27,191 nucleotides of DNA from Desulfobacterales bacterium (GCA_029934695.1 JAOZLU010000024.1:1-27191); one strand, 5' to 3'; shown: positions 15,605 through 25,313, counted from the first letter of the stretch. The notes: a model not told the origin generated them from the sequence alone. Made by a program: numbers and translations.

Positions 15605-15731
15605 CTGTGTACAGGACAAAAATTGATAACATATTGATATTATTGAAACCGGGCATTCCGGACAAAGCCGCATAACTGTCTGGAATAAAAGGTTATCCGA
15701 AAATGTGGAACATTTTTTGTCCTGTACACAG
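15605..15731. repeat. 127-bp MITE-like element, family with GTGTACAGGACAAAAA ends, copy A
   Basis: The left end CTGTGTACAGGACAAAAA and the reverse complement of the right end are the same over 18 bases. Internal GATAAC / GTTATC and ATTCCGGACA / TGTCTGGAAT pairs extend the fold. A second element with the same ends is at 25625-25753. There is no coding capacity. It lies in the leader of the large STAND gene. Confidence 0.7.
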
Positions 15732-15881
15732 GAGCGAAACATACTTTTAGGAGTCAGACATGGAGCTGAAAGATTTTCTTGATTATGATGTAAATAAACA
15801 TAAACAATGAATTTGAATTTCAGGTTTACGGATGGATTTCAGAGTCTGTGATTGTTTGGTAGATGGAGGGAGCATAAGTTT

Positions 15882-18800
15882 ATGAATAAAATTTGTCCAG
15901 ATTGTAAGACAGAAAATGATGACCCGGATTCAAACTTTTGTGGAGAATGCGGCAAGCAGATTACGATCAAAAAATGTCCCAAGTGTGGTAAAGAGTTGCA
16001 CAATCCGAAGAAGTTCTGTACAAATTGTGGCCATAAGTTACGATTTTGTCCAAATTGCGGGAGTGAATATCTTGAAAATGAGTTATATTGTGGAGAATGC
16101 GGATATAAGCTTTCTGATACTCCAAAAAAAATAGGTGAAACAAAGCCTGTGTCAATAGAAATTCCGGATGATACTCCGATAGTTTCTGAAAAGCCTCCAA
16201 TTCTTCCGGCAGTCAAAGCTCAATTTGAAAATCGAGCCAAGCAGACTGAAAATAGTCTTCAGATGCTTTCGTGGAATTTCCCGTCTTTAAATTTTAAAAG
16301 AGATTTTCTGAATAATTTGGATAACGGAATAAGTTATAGGAGAAAAAGAAGACTGCAAGAACTCCGGGCTAATTTCCTTAATTTTATCAACCGGCCAGAG
16401 CCGAATTATACCCGGTCACTTGAAGAACTTCATAAAATGATTGATGATATCCCTGATAATACTGAAGTATCGTTGAATATTGCTTTCTGTTATCAGAAAA
16501 TGGGAAATATGAATAAAGTTTTTGAAACTCTTATTCAAGCAAGGAATGTGAAACCAGATTCATCTGATATTTTGAAGAATCTATTGGGAGTCTCTTGTTT
16601 ATTAAGATTTTGGGGAACTTTTCTGGATACTTTAAGGTCTTATTATAAAATTGCCAAAGATAACGATCCTGACTCCCACTTGCTCTTTGATTTTGAATTA
16701 CGATTTGGTTTTTATGAAAATGCCTTACAAACTTTGAAGGATTTATTGACACTTTCCGATTATACCATATCATCTTCTCTTCCTGATTATTTGACATTAA
16801 TGGCTGTTCGATGTCTTGATGACAAAACTAACAGCGTATTCTTTAAAAAAATAACTGACTATCAATCTGATATTAATACCCTTGTTAGTTTACTGGAGTC
16901 AAAGGTAAAAAATAGGGAAACGTCCGAGTACCGGGCGGGAAAAATAGGAGACAGCGAAGCTCTTCATACTATCAGACAAAAAGATATTGAGATGAAGTCG
17001 TTGCAGTTGTACGATTCACGGCAAAAACACCTGCAAAAGAACCTCCTTTTAGAAGCAAAAAAGGTTTGCGAAGAGATAGCACAATTAAGGCAGGAACAAA
17101 GAACAAAGGAAAGTTACCTGTACGAGGGATATCTGATAGAAATAAAACGACTTATAAATGCAGGTGATTTTGAATCAATGAAAAAGGCTGAAAACTTATG
17201 CTGGTCAATCCCCTTGAAAGAACGTCCAGAGGGATGGAAAGAAGTCAATGATGAACTGCTTTCAGAGAGAAAGCGTTATACAAGATACTCAAAAGTATCC
17301 ATAAATCCACCCTTTTCAAAAAAGAAAAGGCCAGTTGATAACATTATGAGGAAAGCTGACAAGCTTGCTCAGAAAGATCCAAACTTGGCTATTAGCTTCT
17401 TGATAAAACATGAAAACGAATTTGTTGATCTTGCAGACAAAATCAGAAAAAATAACTTGCTTGGACATTCTTGTGTCCGTATGAGCAAATTTAAGAAGGC
17501 TATGGAATGTTACAAGTTTGTTCTGGATAATGCTACACAAAAACAGCAAAAAGTTGGCGCATTGTTGGCCATTGCTCTTATCTATCGCAAAACGAGCGAT
17601 TATCAATCTGCCATAGATTCGTTGAACAATATCGCAGGTATTGATAGTTCCCGAAAGGCGCATGTTGAAACATTGCTTGCCAAAATCAAAGAAATTAAAG
17701 AAGATCAATCCATATCTGAGGAATCACAGATCAACGATAAAATTGAAAAGGCCAGCAATCTTTTGGATGATGAATTGCTGAATACCAGCCGGCTTTTTAG
17801 CCTAGGGGCTCCTCTTGACGAAGTCAGTAATTTTCTGGAAATAGAGATTGAGCAAGCAAAAGTTGAGGGGCTGACCCAGAAAAAGATTGAAAACAAAGAA
17901 TTTAGCCCTAAAGACATCGAATATCTGCAAGGAAAAGCGTCTGAGTTTGTAAGGGGAAATAAGCCCAAACCAGCGGCAGAATATTTTCTTTCCGCTGTTA
18001 AAGTGCTTTATTTCTTAGAAAGTGAAGATAATGATCATATAGCGAAAAATTTAAAAAATTATTGCGCTGCTAAGGGAGATGCTTTTATTATAGAAAATAC
18101 CAACTGGGATGTTGCACGGACATATTATTTCGAAACCTTTCGATTTTCCACTAACTTTGTTTTTTCAGAAAAAGAATTTTTTGACCCGAATGAAACACTG
18201 AAAGCAAAGTCGGAGATTAAATTATCCCAATTTCTATCTACTTTTCACCGAACAAAAGAGGCTTTTCTTGGAAAGTCGGATTGGCCGATTTACAATCTTC
18301 TGGATATTTTGCAAAATACAAATAAAAGGGCGATTATTTCTGCTTTGAACGGATTGATTTTGTTGGCATCTTATAATCCCGAAGTAGGACGCTATCTTCT
18401 TTTTATGGCAAAGCATAAGCATGAAATATCGGATAAATTATGTCATTATTTTTCAGAAATTTTTAATAAGGAAAAAAAAGATAAAGCGAATTATGAATTT
18501 TTGGAAGAAATGATAAATTTAGGTGTCAGTCAGATCAGAGATTTAACACAGAGACTGATGAGTCGATTTCAATTTTTTGATACCAACCTTTCCAGTTTTG
18601 CTCAATTGCGGGAAAAAACGCCTCAATTTTTAGATGGAGAGGAACCTTCTTTTAAAGCTCTGGGGGTAGATTTTCATGGAACAGACAGCCACTATTTTCA
18701 AGAAATGAAGACCATTCTTCGGTCAATAGAGAGCTATGATTCTGTAGAAAATTTTGACGAAAGGGAATCTAAGTTTCTGACAGCACTTCAGTTCATAAAT

Positions 18801-21344
18801 ACTCTGATAGCTGATATTGACAAATCTCCTACTTATTGGGGACGTGCTTATATGCTTCCTTTAGTTCAAAAATGGAAATATCTGCTTGAAGAAGATTTCA
18901 GAAGAAGAGATGAACAAGCATCTCCAAAATTACTAATTGAAACCGTAGAAAGGGCGGAGCCCAAAAAAGAGATTTCAGATATTCATGTTTTAGTTTCCAA
19001 CAAAGAAGGTACCAGAACTGCTTCCGGTATTAAACTCCATATTTTACCATCTTTGGAAGAAAGTTATAGTCCTGTTAAGGCTATCTATGAAATTGGTTCC
19101 ATTCGTATTGGACAATCAATTACAAAGGTGATCAGTATCAGACCGATCACCGATGAAGGCCGTCTAACTTTGAACTATCAGATCAGCTATGACAGAAAAG
19201 GAGAAGAGGTCGTTGAAGAATCAAGAACTATTTCTGTCTCACTGGCAGGAGAATCATTTGAAGAGTTCAAAAACCCTTATACCACTTGGGCAAATGCGAG
19301 CATTGTAACAGAAGAAAAAATGTTTAAAGGACGCACTGCTTTTGTTGATGAAATCTTTGATACCCTGAAAACTGTTGGAAAAAATAAAACAATCGTTATT
19401 CATGGACAAAAAAGATCAGGTAAGTCTTCTATTTTATATCATGTGGCCCGTAAATTTGAAAACGACCCTGCTTCAAATTTTCTGCCAGTTGAACTGGATA
19501 TGAATTCATTGACGACGAAGCTTGATGAATCAACATTTTTTCACACTATTCTGACGAGTTTTGAAGCTATCCTCATGGAAATGCCACAGATACCGAGTCT
19601 CCAGATGCTCTCGGAAAATCCGGTTGTACTCTTTATCAATTATATGAAAAAACTCAATCAATTACCGCTAATGAGGAATTGCACCCCATTATTAATTATT
19701 GATGAATTTACTGAGTTGTATTCGATGATAAGAAAAGAGTATATTAGTGAAAATTTTATGAGAGCATGGAAGTCTATTATTGATAAACACTTATTTTCCG
19801 TTCTGTTGGCAGGCACAGATGACATGCCGGATTTTATAAGGGAAAATGCCAATGCGTTCGCTGCTACAACTTTGGAATACGTCGGTTACTTAGATGAAAA
19901 CGGGGCAAAAGAGTTAATTATTGAACCCATATGGGATAGTAAGAAAAATACGAGCCGACTACAGGAAACCGCCGTTAAAAAAATGATCCGTTTGACTGCC
20001 GGCAACCCTTTTTACATCCAAATATTAATGGACAGATTGGTCATTTATATGAACCAAAAACATATCAGCAGGGCTACCGTAGCAGATGTTGATCAGGTGG
20101 TTGAAAACTACATCAGGGAACTACAGCTTAGTGAGGCACCGGTTTTGTTTGAAAATCTGACTTCATTTTTAACCAGACAAGATGGGCAAACCAAATTGGA
20201 AAAACGGGTACTCCAAATTACAGCCTACATTACTATAAATCAGGAGTTTGCCAGCAAGCAATCCATTTTACAAGAATTCGGCATTAATGAGCATGAAGAT
20301 GTTGAAAAGATAATCAATCATCTTTTAGTTCGAAATGTTTTGGAAGCACGGTCAGGTGTTCAGGCTTACAGAATACAGGTTGAATTGTTCAATCTCTGGT
20401 TAAATGAGAAGATGCCTTATGTGAGACGTTCATCCTTAGTGAATCCTTATATCATTGGCGATCCTGTCACAGGAAACAATTTTTATGGTCGCCAACAGCA
20501 GGTCGATCAGGTTTTACAAAATATTTCGCATAAATCTTATCTTTTGGATGCTGAATGGAGAACAGGGAAAACATCTCTTCTTTACAAAATCCAGCATGAA
20601 CTCAGGTTGATAACATTAGATGATCATTATTTTGTTCCGGTTTTTGTTTCGATTGATGGATGCTCTGAAGATAATATATGGTATAGAATTGCCGAAGGTT
20701 TTGTGGACACTATTAATAATCATCCTGACTTTCAAATTGATGCGTCGGAAAATTTCTGTTTAGATAATCCGTCAAATTATAAGTTAAGACAATTGAAAAC
20801 CAGTGTGCTTGAAATAGTTGATAAGATAAACAGCCAACATATGATTAATGGAAAAAAAGTGAAATTCATCATCGAGATAGATGAGGCCCAGCAGATTAAT
20901 GACTTTGGTGGACAGGTCAGATCTGATTTACGAAATTTTTTAAGTCAGGATTTAAATATAAAGCCACACCTGAATTCTATTATTGCAGGTTATAAGATTG
21001 AGAAGAGGTTGGCGGAAATGAGTTCTAGTCCATGGACAAATTTCACGATGCAAATTCATCTGGAAGGCTTGTCTGATAATGATTTCAGTTCATTAATTGT
21101 TGGTCCTATAAAAAAGCAGTATGGTGATCGTTATCAATTTGATCCCTCAGCAGTCGAAAAAATATCAGAATACAGCCAAAGGATTCCGTATGATACGCAA
21201 GTTTATTGCAACCTATCTTTCGACGAGATAATTGCAAGAGGAGAAAGTGTAGTTACCGGAGAAATTGTGGAAAGAATAAAATCTAAAGCTTGCTCACAAA
21301 TTGCCAATGCAACCTGCGGAGTAAGAGGAGATGACAATGCCTAA
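15882..21344 (+). CDS. Zinc-ribbon / TPR / double nSTAND-type ATPase protein
   Basis: 1820 residues from the ATG at 15882, preceded by GGAGGGAG. An in-frame TTG 30 bp upstream is a poorer start. Residues 1-76 hold three zinc ribbons, each with two CxxC knuckles (C5/C8-C20/C23, C32/C35-C46/C49, C56/C59-C70/C73). Helical TPR-like repeats lie around 190-250 and 525-600, within a long helical middle. An Ig-like beta domain (about 1030-1130) leads into a first P-loop ATPase: Walker A GQKRSGKS (1175-1182) and Walker B LLIIDEF (D1274, E1275). A second ATPase follows, opening with NPYIIGDPVTGNNFYGR: Walker A AEWRTGKT (1557-1564, first glycine replaced by alanine) and Walker B FIIEIDEA (D1667, E1668). 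This is a STAND-like sensor layout. The gene is AT-rich and overlaps the next gene by 8 bp. A role in phage sensing is inferred. Confidence 0.8.
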   Translation: MNKICPDCKTENDDPDSNFCGECGKQITIKKCPKCGKELHNPKKFCTNCGHKLRFCPNCGSEYLENELYCGECGYKLSDTPKKIGETKPVSIEIPDDTPIVSEKPPILPAVKAQFENRAKQTENSLQMLSWNFPSLNFKRDFLNNLDNGISYRRKRRLQELRANFLNFINRPEPNYTRSLEELHKMIDDIPDNTEVSLNIAFCYQKMGNMNKVFETLIQARNVKPDSSDILKNLLGVSCLLRFWGTFLDTLRSYYKIAKDNDPDSHLLFDFELRFGFYENALQTLKDLLTLSDYTISSSLPDYLTLMAVRCLDDKTNSVFFKKITDYQSDINTLVSLLESKVKNRETSEYRAGKIGDSEALHTIRQKDIEMKSLQLYDSRQKHLQKNLLLEAKKVCEEIAQLRQEQRTKESYLYEGYLIEIKRLINAGDFESMKKAENLCWSIPLKERPEGWKEVNDELLSERKRYTRYSKVSINPPFSKKKRPVDNIMRKADKLAQKDPNLAISFLIKHENEFVDLADKIRKNNLLGHSCVRMSKFKKAMECYKFVLDNATQKQQKVGALLAIALIYRKTSDYQSAIDSLNNIAGIDSSRKAHVETLLAKIKEIKEDQSISEESQINDKIEKASNLLDDELLNTSRLFSLGAPLDEVSNFLEIEIEQAKVEGLTQKKIENKEFSPKDIEYLQGKASEFVRGNKPKPAAEYFLSAVKVLYFLESEDNDHIAKNLKNYCAAKGDAFIIENTNWDVARTYYFETFRFSTNFVFSEKEFFDPNETLKAKSEIKLSQFLSTFHRTKEAFLGKSDWPIYNLLDILQNTNKRAIISALNGLILLASYNPEVGRYLLFMAKHKHEISDKLCHYFSEIFNKEKKDKANYEFLEEMINLGVSQIRDLTQRLMSRFQFFDTNLSSFAQLREKTPQFLDGEEPSFKALGVDFHGTDSHYFQEMKTILRSIESYDSVENFDERESKFLTALQFINTLIADIDKSPTYWGRAYMLPLVQKWKYLLEEDFRRRDEQASPKLLIETVERAEPKKEISDIHVLVSNKEGTRTASGIKLHILPSLEESYSPVKAIYEIGSIRIGQSITKVISIRPITDEGRLTLNYQISYDRKGEEVVEESRTISVSLAGESFEEFKNPYTTWANASIVTEEKMFKGRTAFVDEIFDTLKTVGKNKTIVIHGQKRSGKSSILYHVARKFENDPASNFLPVELDMNSLTTKLDESTFFHTILTSFEAILMEMPQIPSLQMLSENPVVLFINYMKKLNQLPLMRNCTPLLIIDEFTELYSMIRKEYISENFMRAWKSIIDKHLFSVLLAGTDDMPDFIRENANAFAATTLEYVGYLDENGAKELIIEPIWDSKKNTSRLQETAVKKMIRLTAGNPFYIQILMDRLVIYMNQKHISRATVADVDQVVENYIRELQLSEAPVLFENLTSFLTRQDGQTKLEKRVLQITAYITINQEFASKQSILQEFGINEHEDVEKIINHLLVRNVLEARSGVQAYRIQVELFNLWLNEKMPYVRRSSLVNPYIIGDPVTGNNFYGRQQQVDQVLQNISHKSYLLDAEWRTGKTSLLYKIQHELRLITLDDHYFVPVFVSIDGCSEDNIWYRIAEGFVDTINNHPDFQIDASENFCLDNPSNYKLRQLKTSVLEIVDKINSQHMINGKKVKFIIEIDEAQQINDFGGQVRSDLRNFLSQDLNIKPHLNSIIAGYKIEKRLAEMSSSPWTNFTMQIHLEGLSDNDFSSLIVGPIKKQYGDRYQFDPSAVEKISEYSQRIPYDTQVYCNLSFDEIIARGESVVTGEIVERIKSKACSQIANATCGVRGDDNA

Positions 21345-23742
21345 TCCTTTTCAAGTTCAAAGCCCGGTTGTGGGCGATGATTTTTATGGGCATCAAGATA
21401 TCGTATCCGGTGTTCTTGATGAGCAGCTAAACCATGTGTGGATTATCGGAACAAGGCGAGGCGGAAAAACATCCATACTCAGGCAAATTGAGCATGTCGT
21501 CCAACATAAAGAAAATTATTCAAAAAAATATATCCCAATTTTTTGGGACATGCAGGGCGTTGCCGATGAGCAGGGATTGCATGAAAGATTTGTTGAGGGC
21601 CTTTGGGATCTGAATAAGGATAAATTTGATATTTTAGGAATTGACAGGAATCAGGCTGATAATATGAGCCTCAAAGATATTTTTCATAAGATCGGTCATT
21701 CCGTCACAGCAAATAATATCCAAGTTCTTTTTTTATGCGATGAGGTTGAAGCATTAGTTGAAATTTCAAAGAATAATGATCAGATCATCTCAGTTTTACG
21801 TTACTACTTTCAAAGTAAATGGAACAAAACCGTAATCGCAGCTACAGGAGCATTATGGAATTTAAAAGAAAATCTCAAAGATGTGTCTCCTTTTCTGTCC
21901 GGATTTACTCCACCCAAATATGTTCTTGGTTCGCTTTCTAAGACTGAGTCGTTGTCTTTGATACGAAAAATTGAAGAGTGTGATAAAAAGTTATCCATAT
22001 CTTCTTGGGAAGAAGATATTTGCCGATTAACTAACCAGATTCCCTTCTATATCCAATTAGTCTGTATGACTATATGTGATTCAGAGTTAAACGATTTTGA
22101 AGAAATAAAACAAACAGTCTTTAATAACTTTGACTTTAATGTGGTTTTGGAAAACGATCTGGAAGGGTTGAACACTATTGAAATGTTGATTCTTCTTCAA
22201 ATTGTTGAAAATCCGGGAATCAGATTAGATGAACTTAAAACCAGGATTTTGAAAGAGATTGATATCGGTGATATTCAGGATTTTATCAGAAATCTGAAGT
22301 TGTTGTCTTACATCGAAGAAAGAACCGAGCAACGATTTAATGTTCCAAACCATTTTTTGCAATTATGGTATAAAGAACATTTGCGAAAAATAGTTGAAAA
22401 ACGTCATCCTCATTCTTTTGCAGAAATTTTTGAACATTTAGGTGATGTTTATACCATAAAAGGCGATTTAAGCCAAGCGATTGAATCATATGAAAAGGCC
22501 GTAGAAAAGGAACCTGATTTTGAAAATTATAGTGATCTGGGAAGAGTATTGTTTCGTGATAGAAAATATGATAGGGCAATTAAAAATTTGGAAAAAGCTT
22601 TGCAGCTTAAACCTGATGAAACACGAATTCGTCTGAATTTAGGCATTGCGTATAATTTTAATGGTGATGATGAAAAATACAAAGAGCATTTCATAAAAGC
22701 ATTTGAATCAGATCCGAAAGTTGCCTTTGACACTTATGAATATCTGATGAAAAAGATCACAGAAGTCAAAAAGCAAAAAGAAAGAGCAAAAGACCGACTC
22801 ATCCAACAATTTTCCCACACCCTCCGAAGTTCCCTGGTAGCGGTTCAGGCTGCTATCCGAAATGTCATAGATACCGGCAACCCGAACAGGCTGGAATCAA
22901 TCCAGTTTGAAATTGAGCGTGTGGACAGAAACCTGGCCCTCTTATCCCTTTCGGCAAGGAAGCCTGAGCAGCTCAGAAAAAAGATCATTTCGAGCCTTTC
23001 GGAAACCGGGTACAGTCTGAGCAACGTCCTTTTCTCATCGCTCATCTCCTCCCTCAGCCTGGTTCTGAATGATCCCGAATACAGAGAATACGTTCTAAAA
23101 CGGTATCTGTCAAATGTGAGCGGCATACGAGCCCGACATACAGAGCGATTCATCCACTTAGATGAACATGAAAAAGAAAGGCTTCTGACTCATTGGAAAG
23201 ACGGAGAGTTCTGGTTTGACGAAAAGGAGAGGCAGGAAATTTATTCAAAAAAATGGGAAACACTTTCAGGAGATGAGGCTGAGAAATTATACCATAACTG
23301 GCTGAATAATGAGCTTATCGGTGAACTTGAAGGTATGCGACGGAAGCATAGCCTGACCGACCTTATACAGTGGTTCGAAGAGAATTTTATGTGCACCGAA
23401 TTAAACATTGAGTCGGAAATATATTTTGAGACGGACAAATCAGAAGGTGCCATGTTCCACTCGTGGATATTTTCCGAAATCTGTCTGAACTGCCTCAAAT
23501 ATGGGAAAAGCGGAGGGCGCTTCAGTATTTTCATGGGGGAAAAAGCGGAACAATATAATATGTGTTTCAAAAACGAAATCGCCGGGAGAAAAGTGTTTGC
23601 CCCTGGTTCACAGACCGGTCTGGAAGTTCTGGCTATTCTGACCGAAAATATGGGAGGAGCATTCAGATATGGGAGGTCAGAACTGGACAACTTCTATGAA
23701 GTCATCATTGAAATTCCGAGATGGGAAGGAGATAATAAATGA
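21337..23742 (+). CDS. nSTAND ATPase - TPR - histidine kinase fusion
   Basis: 801 residues from the ATG at 21337, six bases after AGAGGAG. The ATG at 21331 directly touches that ribosome binding site and is less likely. It opens like the second ATPase of the upstream protein (NPFQVQSPVVGDDFYGHQD). Walker A is GTRRGGKT (38-45) and Walker B is LFLCDEVE (D135, E136). TPR repeats lie at about 365-460. A coiled linker leads to a kinase H-box, FSHTLRSSL (H494), and a HATPase domain with N-box SEICLNCLKYG (E714, N718) and G-box GSQTGLEVL (about 757-765). So ATP-driven sensing is fused to a phosphodonor kinase. No membrane segment is present, so the signal is intracellular. The stop overlaps the next ATG (ATGA). 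Base composition rises from about 30-38% to about 45-53% GC (hand counts of single lines) near 22800, at the kinase start. Confidence 0.82.
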   Translation: MPNPFQVQSPVVGDDFYGHQDIVSGVLDEQLNHVWIIGTRRGGKTSILRQIEHVVQHKENYSKKYIPIFWDMQGVADEQGLHERFVEGLWDLNKDKFDILGIDRNQADNMSLKDIFHKIGHSVTANNIQVLFLCDEVEALVEISKNNDQIISVLRYYFQSKWNKTVIAATGALWNLKENLKDVSPFLSGFTPPKYVLGSLSKTESLSLIRKIEECDKKLSISSWEEDICRLTNQIPFYIQLVCMTICDSELNDFEEIKQTVFNNFDFNVVLENDLEGLNTIEMLILLQIVENPGIRLDELKTRILKEIDIGDIQDFIRNLKLLSYIEERTEQRFNVPNHFLQLWYKEHLRKIVEKRHPHSFAEIFEHLGDVYTIKGDLSQAIESYEKAVEKEPDFENYSDLGRVLFRDRKYDRAIKNLEKALQLKPDETRIRLNLGIAYNFNGDDEKYKEHFIKAFESDPKVAFDTYEYLMKKITEVKKQKERAKDRLIQQFSHTLRSSLVAVQAAIRNVIDTGNPNRLESIQFEIERVDRNLALLSLSARKPEQLRKKIISSLSETGYSLSNVLFSSLISSLSLVLNDPEYREYVLKRYLSNVSGIRARHTERFIHLDEHEKERLLTHWKDGEFWFDEKERQEIYSKKWETLSGDEAEKLYHNWLNNELIGELEGMRRKHSLTDLIQWFEENFMCTELNIESEIYFETDKSEGAMFHSWIFSEICLNCLKYGKSGGRFSIFMGEKAEQYNMCFKNEIAGRKVFAPGSQTGLEVLAILTENMGGAFRYGRSELDNFYEVIIEIPRWEGDNK

Positions 23743-25202
23743 AAATACTATGGGTTGAGGATTTTGAAAATAAGACCACGAACGCCTATCGTGCAGGCAA
23801 AACAAAGGAGTTTTTCGGGGAATTTGTGGCCGGTATCAAAGACAAACTCGACAGACTTGAAAAAAGCAAGGATACAGATCCGAATAATTTTATCAATGTC
23901 TTGGCAGACAATAGTGACTCTATTTGGTGGCGAGACGGATTCCTTTCCGGACTTCAGACCATTGTCGGAGATAATTCTGACGGGCCGTTTGACTTTGTTG
24001 TTTTGGACGCGCATCTTCCTCTCGAGGATACACCGCTGCTCTCAAAAAGTGATATCTCAGAAACAACCCGGCTTGCGATAGAACATTTTGAAACGAAAAG
24101 GATTATGCCGGATGAAGATATCCATGCAGGCTTCAGACTCTATTTTTTTCTTGTGGAGCAGTCGGGTTATGAAATTGATAAGATTGTGTTTCTTTCAGCA
24201 CATGCAGATCAGGCGGAAGATATTAAGGAGTATTTTAAAATCGTCAAGGCCAGTCCTCCCAGTATATTTGTGAAAAAAGCCGGTACTGATATGAAAGAAT
24301 TTGTCAACCTGCTGAAAATATACAGCAATGACAAATACATCATCCTGAGAAGATCGGTTTACGACGGGTGCGCTCACCTGCTTAACAATATCAGCAGTTA
24401 TCCTTTCCGTTTTAACGAATTCATTGACGGCCGGCGTCAGAAATTTGGTGAAGCCGAGATTCGCGCCTATCTGGAGAACCTGCAATCCTTCCTCGCACAT
24501 CGAGTTTCGCTGTTTGGCCAGAAACAAAAAGGTCCGCATCTGAATGCCTTTATCCGTGTGTTGCTTCATCAGTGGGATGACAAGGCCAGATGGCAGAATA
24601 TGTATGCCCAGACCGACGGAGACAGGGAGGCGCAGTCCATTTCAAAGATAGTGAAAAACGTCAGGAACTGGTCCGCACACTCGAATCTGTTTGAAGATGC
24701 CGACGAAAAACTGGCGACTTTTCTTTTTCTCGTCAATATGAGAGTCATGTTCGCCCTGCCTGATGATATTCTGTCTTATGAGAGGCAGGCGTTGAGGTTA
24801 TATTCCGAACCGCTGAATGCGGACGAGATGGCAGGCATCATTGACAGACGGGAAATCCCTCTGGCCAGGACTTATGAAAAGATCAAAAAACTGTCAGTCA
24901 AATCTTACAGGGATTCGATTTACTTTGAAAATATGCTTGCGAATCTGGGGAAGTTCAACAAAATCGAGGAACTGATCAGAGGCAGACAGATTCGGGAGAG
25001 TATAAGCACCCTTATTTTCCGGATGTTCTGGCATGTGCTGTCCCCGGCAAAACTGAGCAATGTGAAGCTAGCACCCGACAATCGGCGGGGCGGAGAAAAC
25101 GTCGGTGTATGGTACAGATTTGATCTCTGTGATTATGGCAAGGAGAGTGAAAATTCCTTCATCTTCCAACTGGCCCGCCATATATACAAAGAGAGCTTTT
25201 AG
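23739..25202 (+). CDS. Response-regulator-like protein with HEPN-like C-terminal domain
   Basis: 487 residues; AAGGAG lies eight bases before the ATG. The N-terminal domain looks like a receiver: MKILWVEDFE (acidic E7, D8), FDFVVLDAHLPL (phosphoacceptor D90), KIVFLSAHAD (S153) and SIFVKKAG (K179/K180). The gap between the first and third strands is longer than usual, so there is an insertion of about 40 residues. The C-terminal 280 residues are helical and contain VRNWSAHS, an R309-x4-H314 pattern followed by a helix. This fits the Rx4-6H signature of HEPN ribonucleases. No DNA-binding domain is seen, so the output is probably enzymatic rather than transcriptional. It is coupled to the kinase gene by a 4-bp overlap and is the likely partner and effector of that kinase. 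The motif is short, so HEPN assignment is moderate. Confidence 0.7.
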   Translation: MKILWVEDFENKTTNAYRAGKTKEFFGEFVAGIKDKLDRLEKSKDTDPNNFINVLADNSDSIWWRDGFLSGLQTIVGDNSDGPFDFVVLDAHLPLEDTPLLSKSDISETTRLAIEHFETKRIMPDEDIHAGFRLYFFLVEQSGYEIDKIVFLSAHADQAEDIKEYFKIVKASPPSIFVKKAGTDMKEFVNLLKIYSNDKYIILRRSVYDGCAHLLNNISSYPFRFNEFIDGRRQKFGEAEIRAYLENLQSFLAHRVSLFGQKQKGPHLNAFIRVLLHQWDDKARWQNMYAQTDGDREAQSISKIVKNVRNWSAHSNLFEDADEKLATFLFLVNMRVMFALPDDILSYERQALRLYSEPLNADEMAGIIDRREIPLARTYEKIKKLSVKSYRDSIYFENMLANLGKFNKIEELIRGRQIRESISTLIFRMFWHVLSPAKLSNVKLAPDNRRGGENVGVWYRFDLCDYGKESENSFIFQLARHIYKESF

Positions 25203-25313
25203 GTTCAGCACTCCAGAATGTTCCTGATCTGTAGATGAAGTGGTCAGCAGTTCCAAAGCTTTTTCTCTTATGCCTATCATTGGGCTGATAAATCTGATTA
25301 AAGAACCAGCCAA

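Larger units (their letters stand above)
15036..15881. other. Long regulatory intergenic region before the STAND/phosphorelay operon
   Basis: From left to right: copy 4 of the 25-bp element, serving the leftward gene; a first copy of a 93-bp leader repeat containing the palindrome TGTGCCGATCAGGCACA; a TGAT triplet repeat; a promoter at the front of the second leader repeat; a 127-bp MITE-like element; and a 16-codon frame (15760-15810) with AGGAG in front of it. There is no other gene. Confidence 0.5.

Noticed and set aside
15852..15881. Ten-residue N-terminal extension of the large STAND protein from a TTG
   Set aside because: The ribosome binding site GGAGGGAG lies inside the extension and correctly precedes the ATG at 15882, after which the first zinc ribbon begins.
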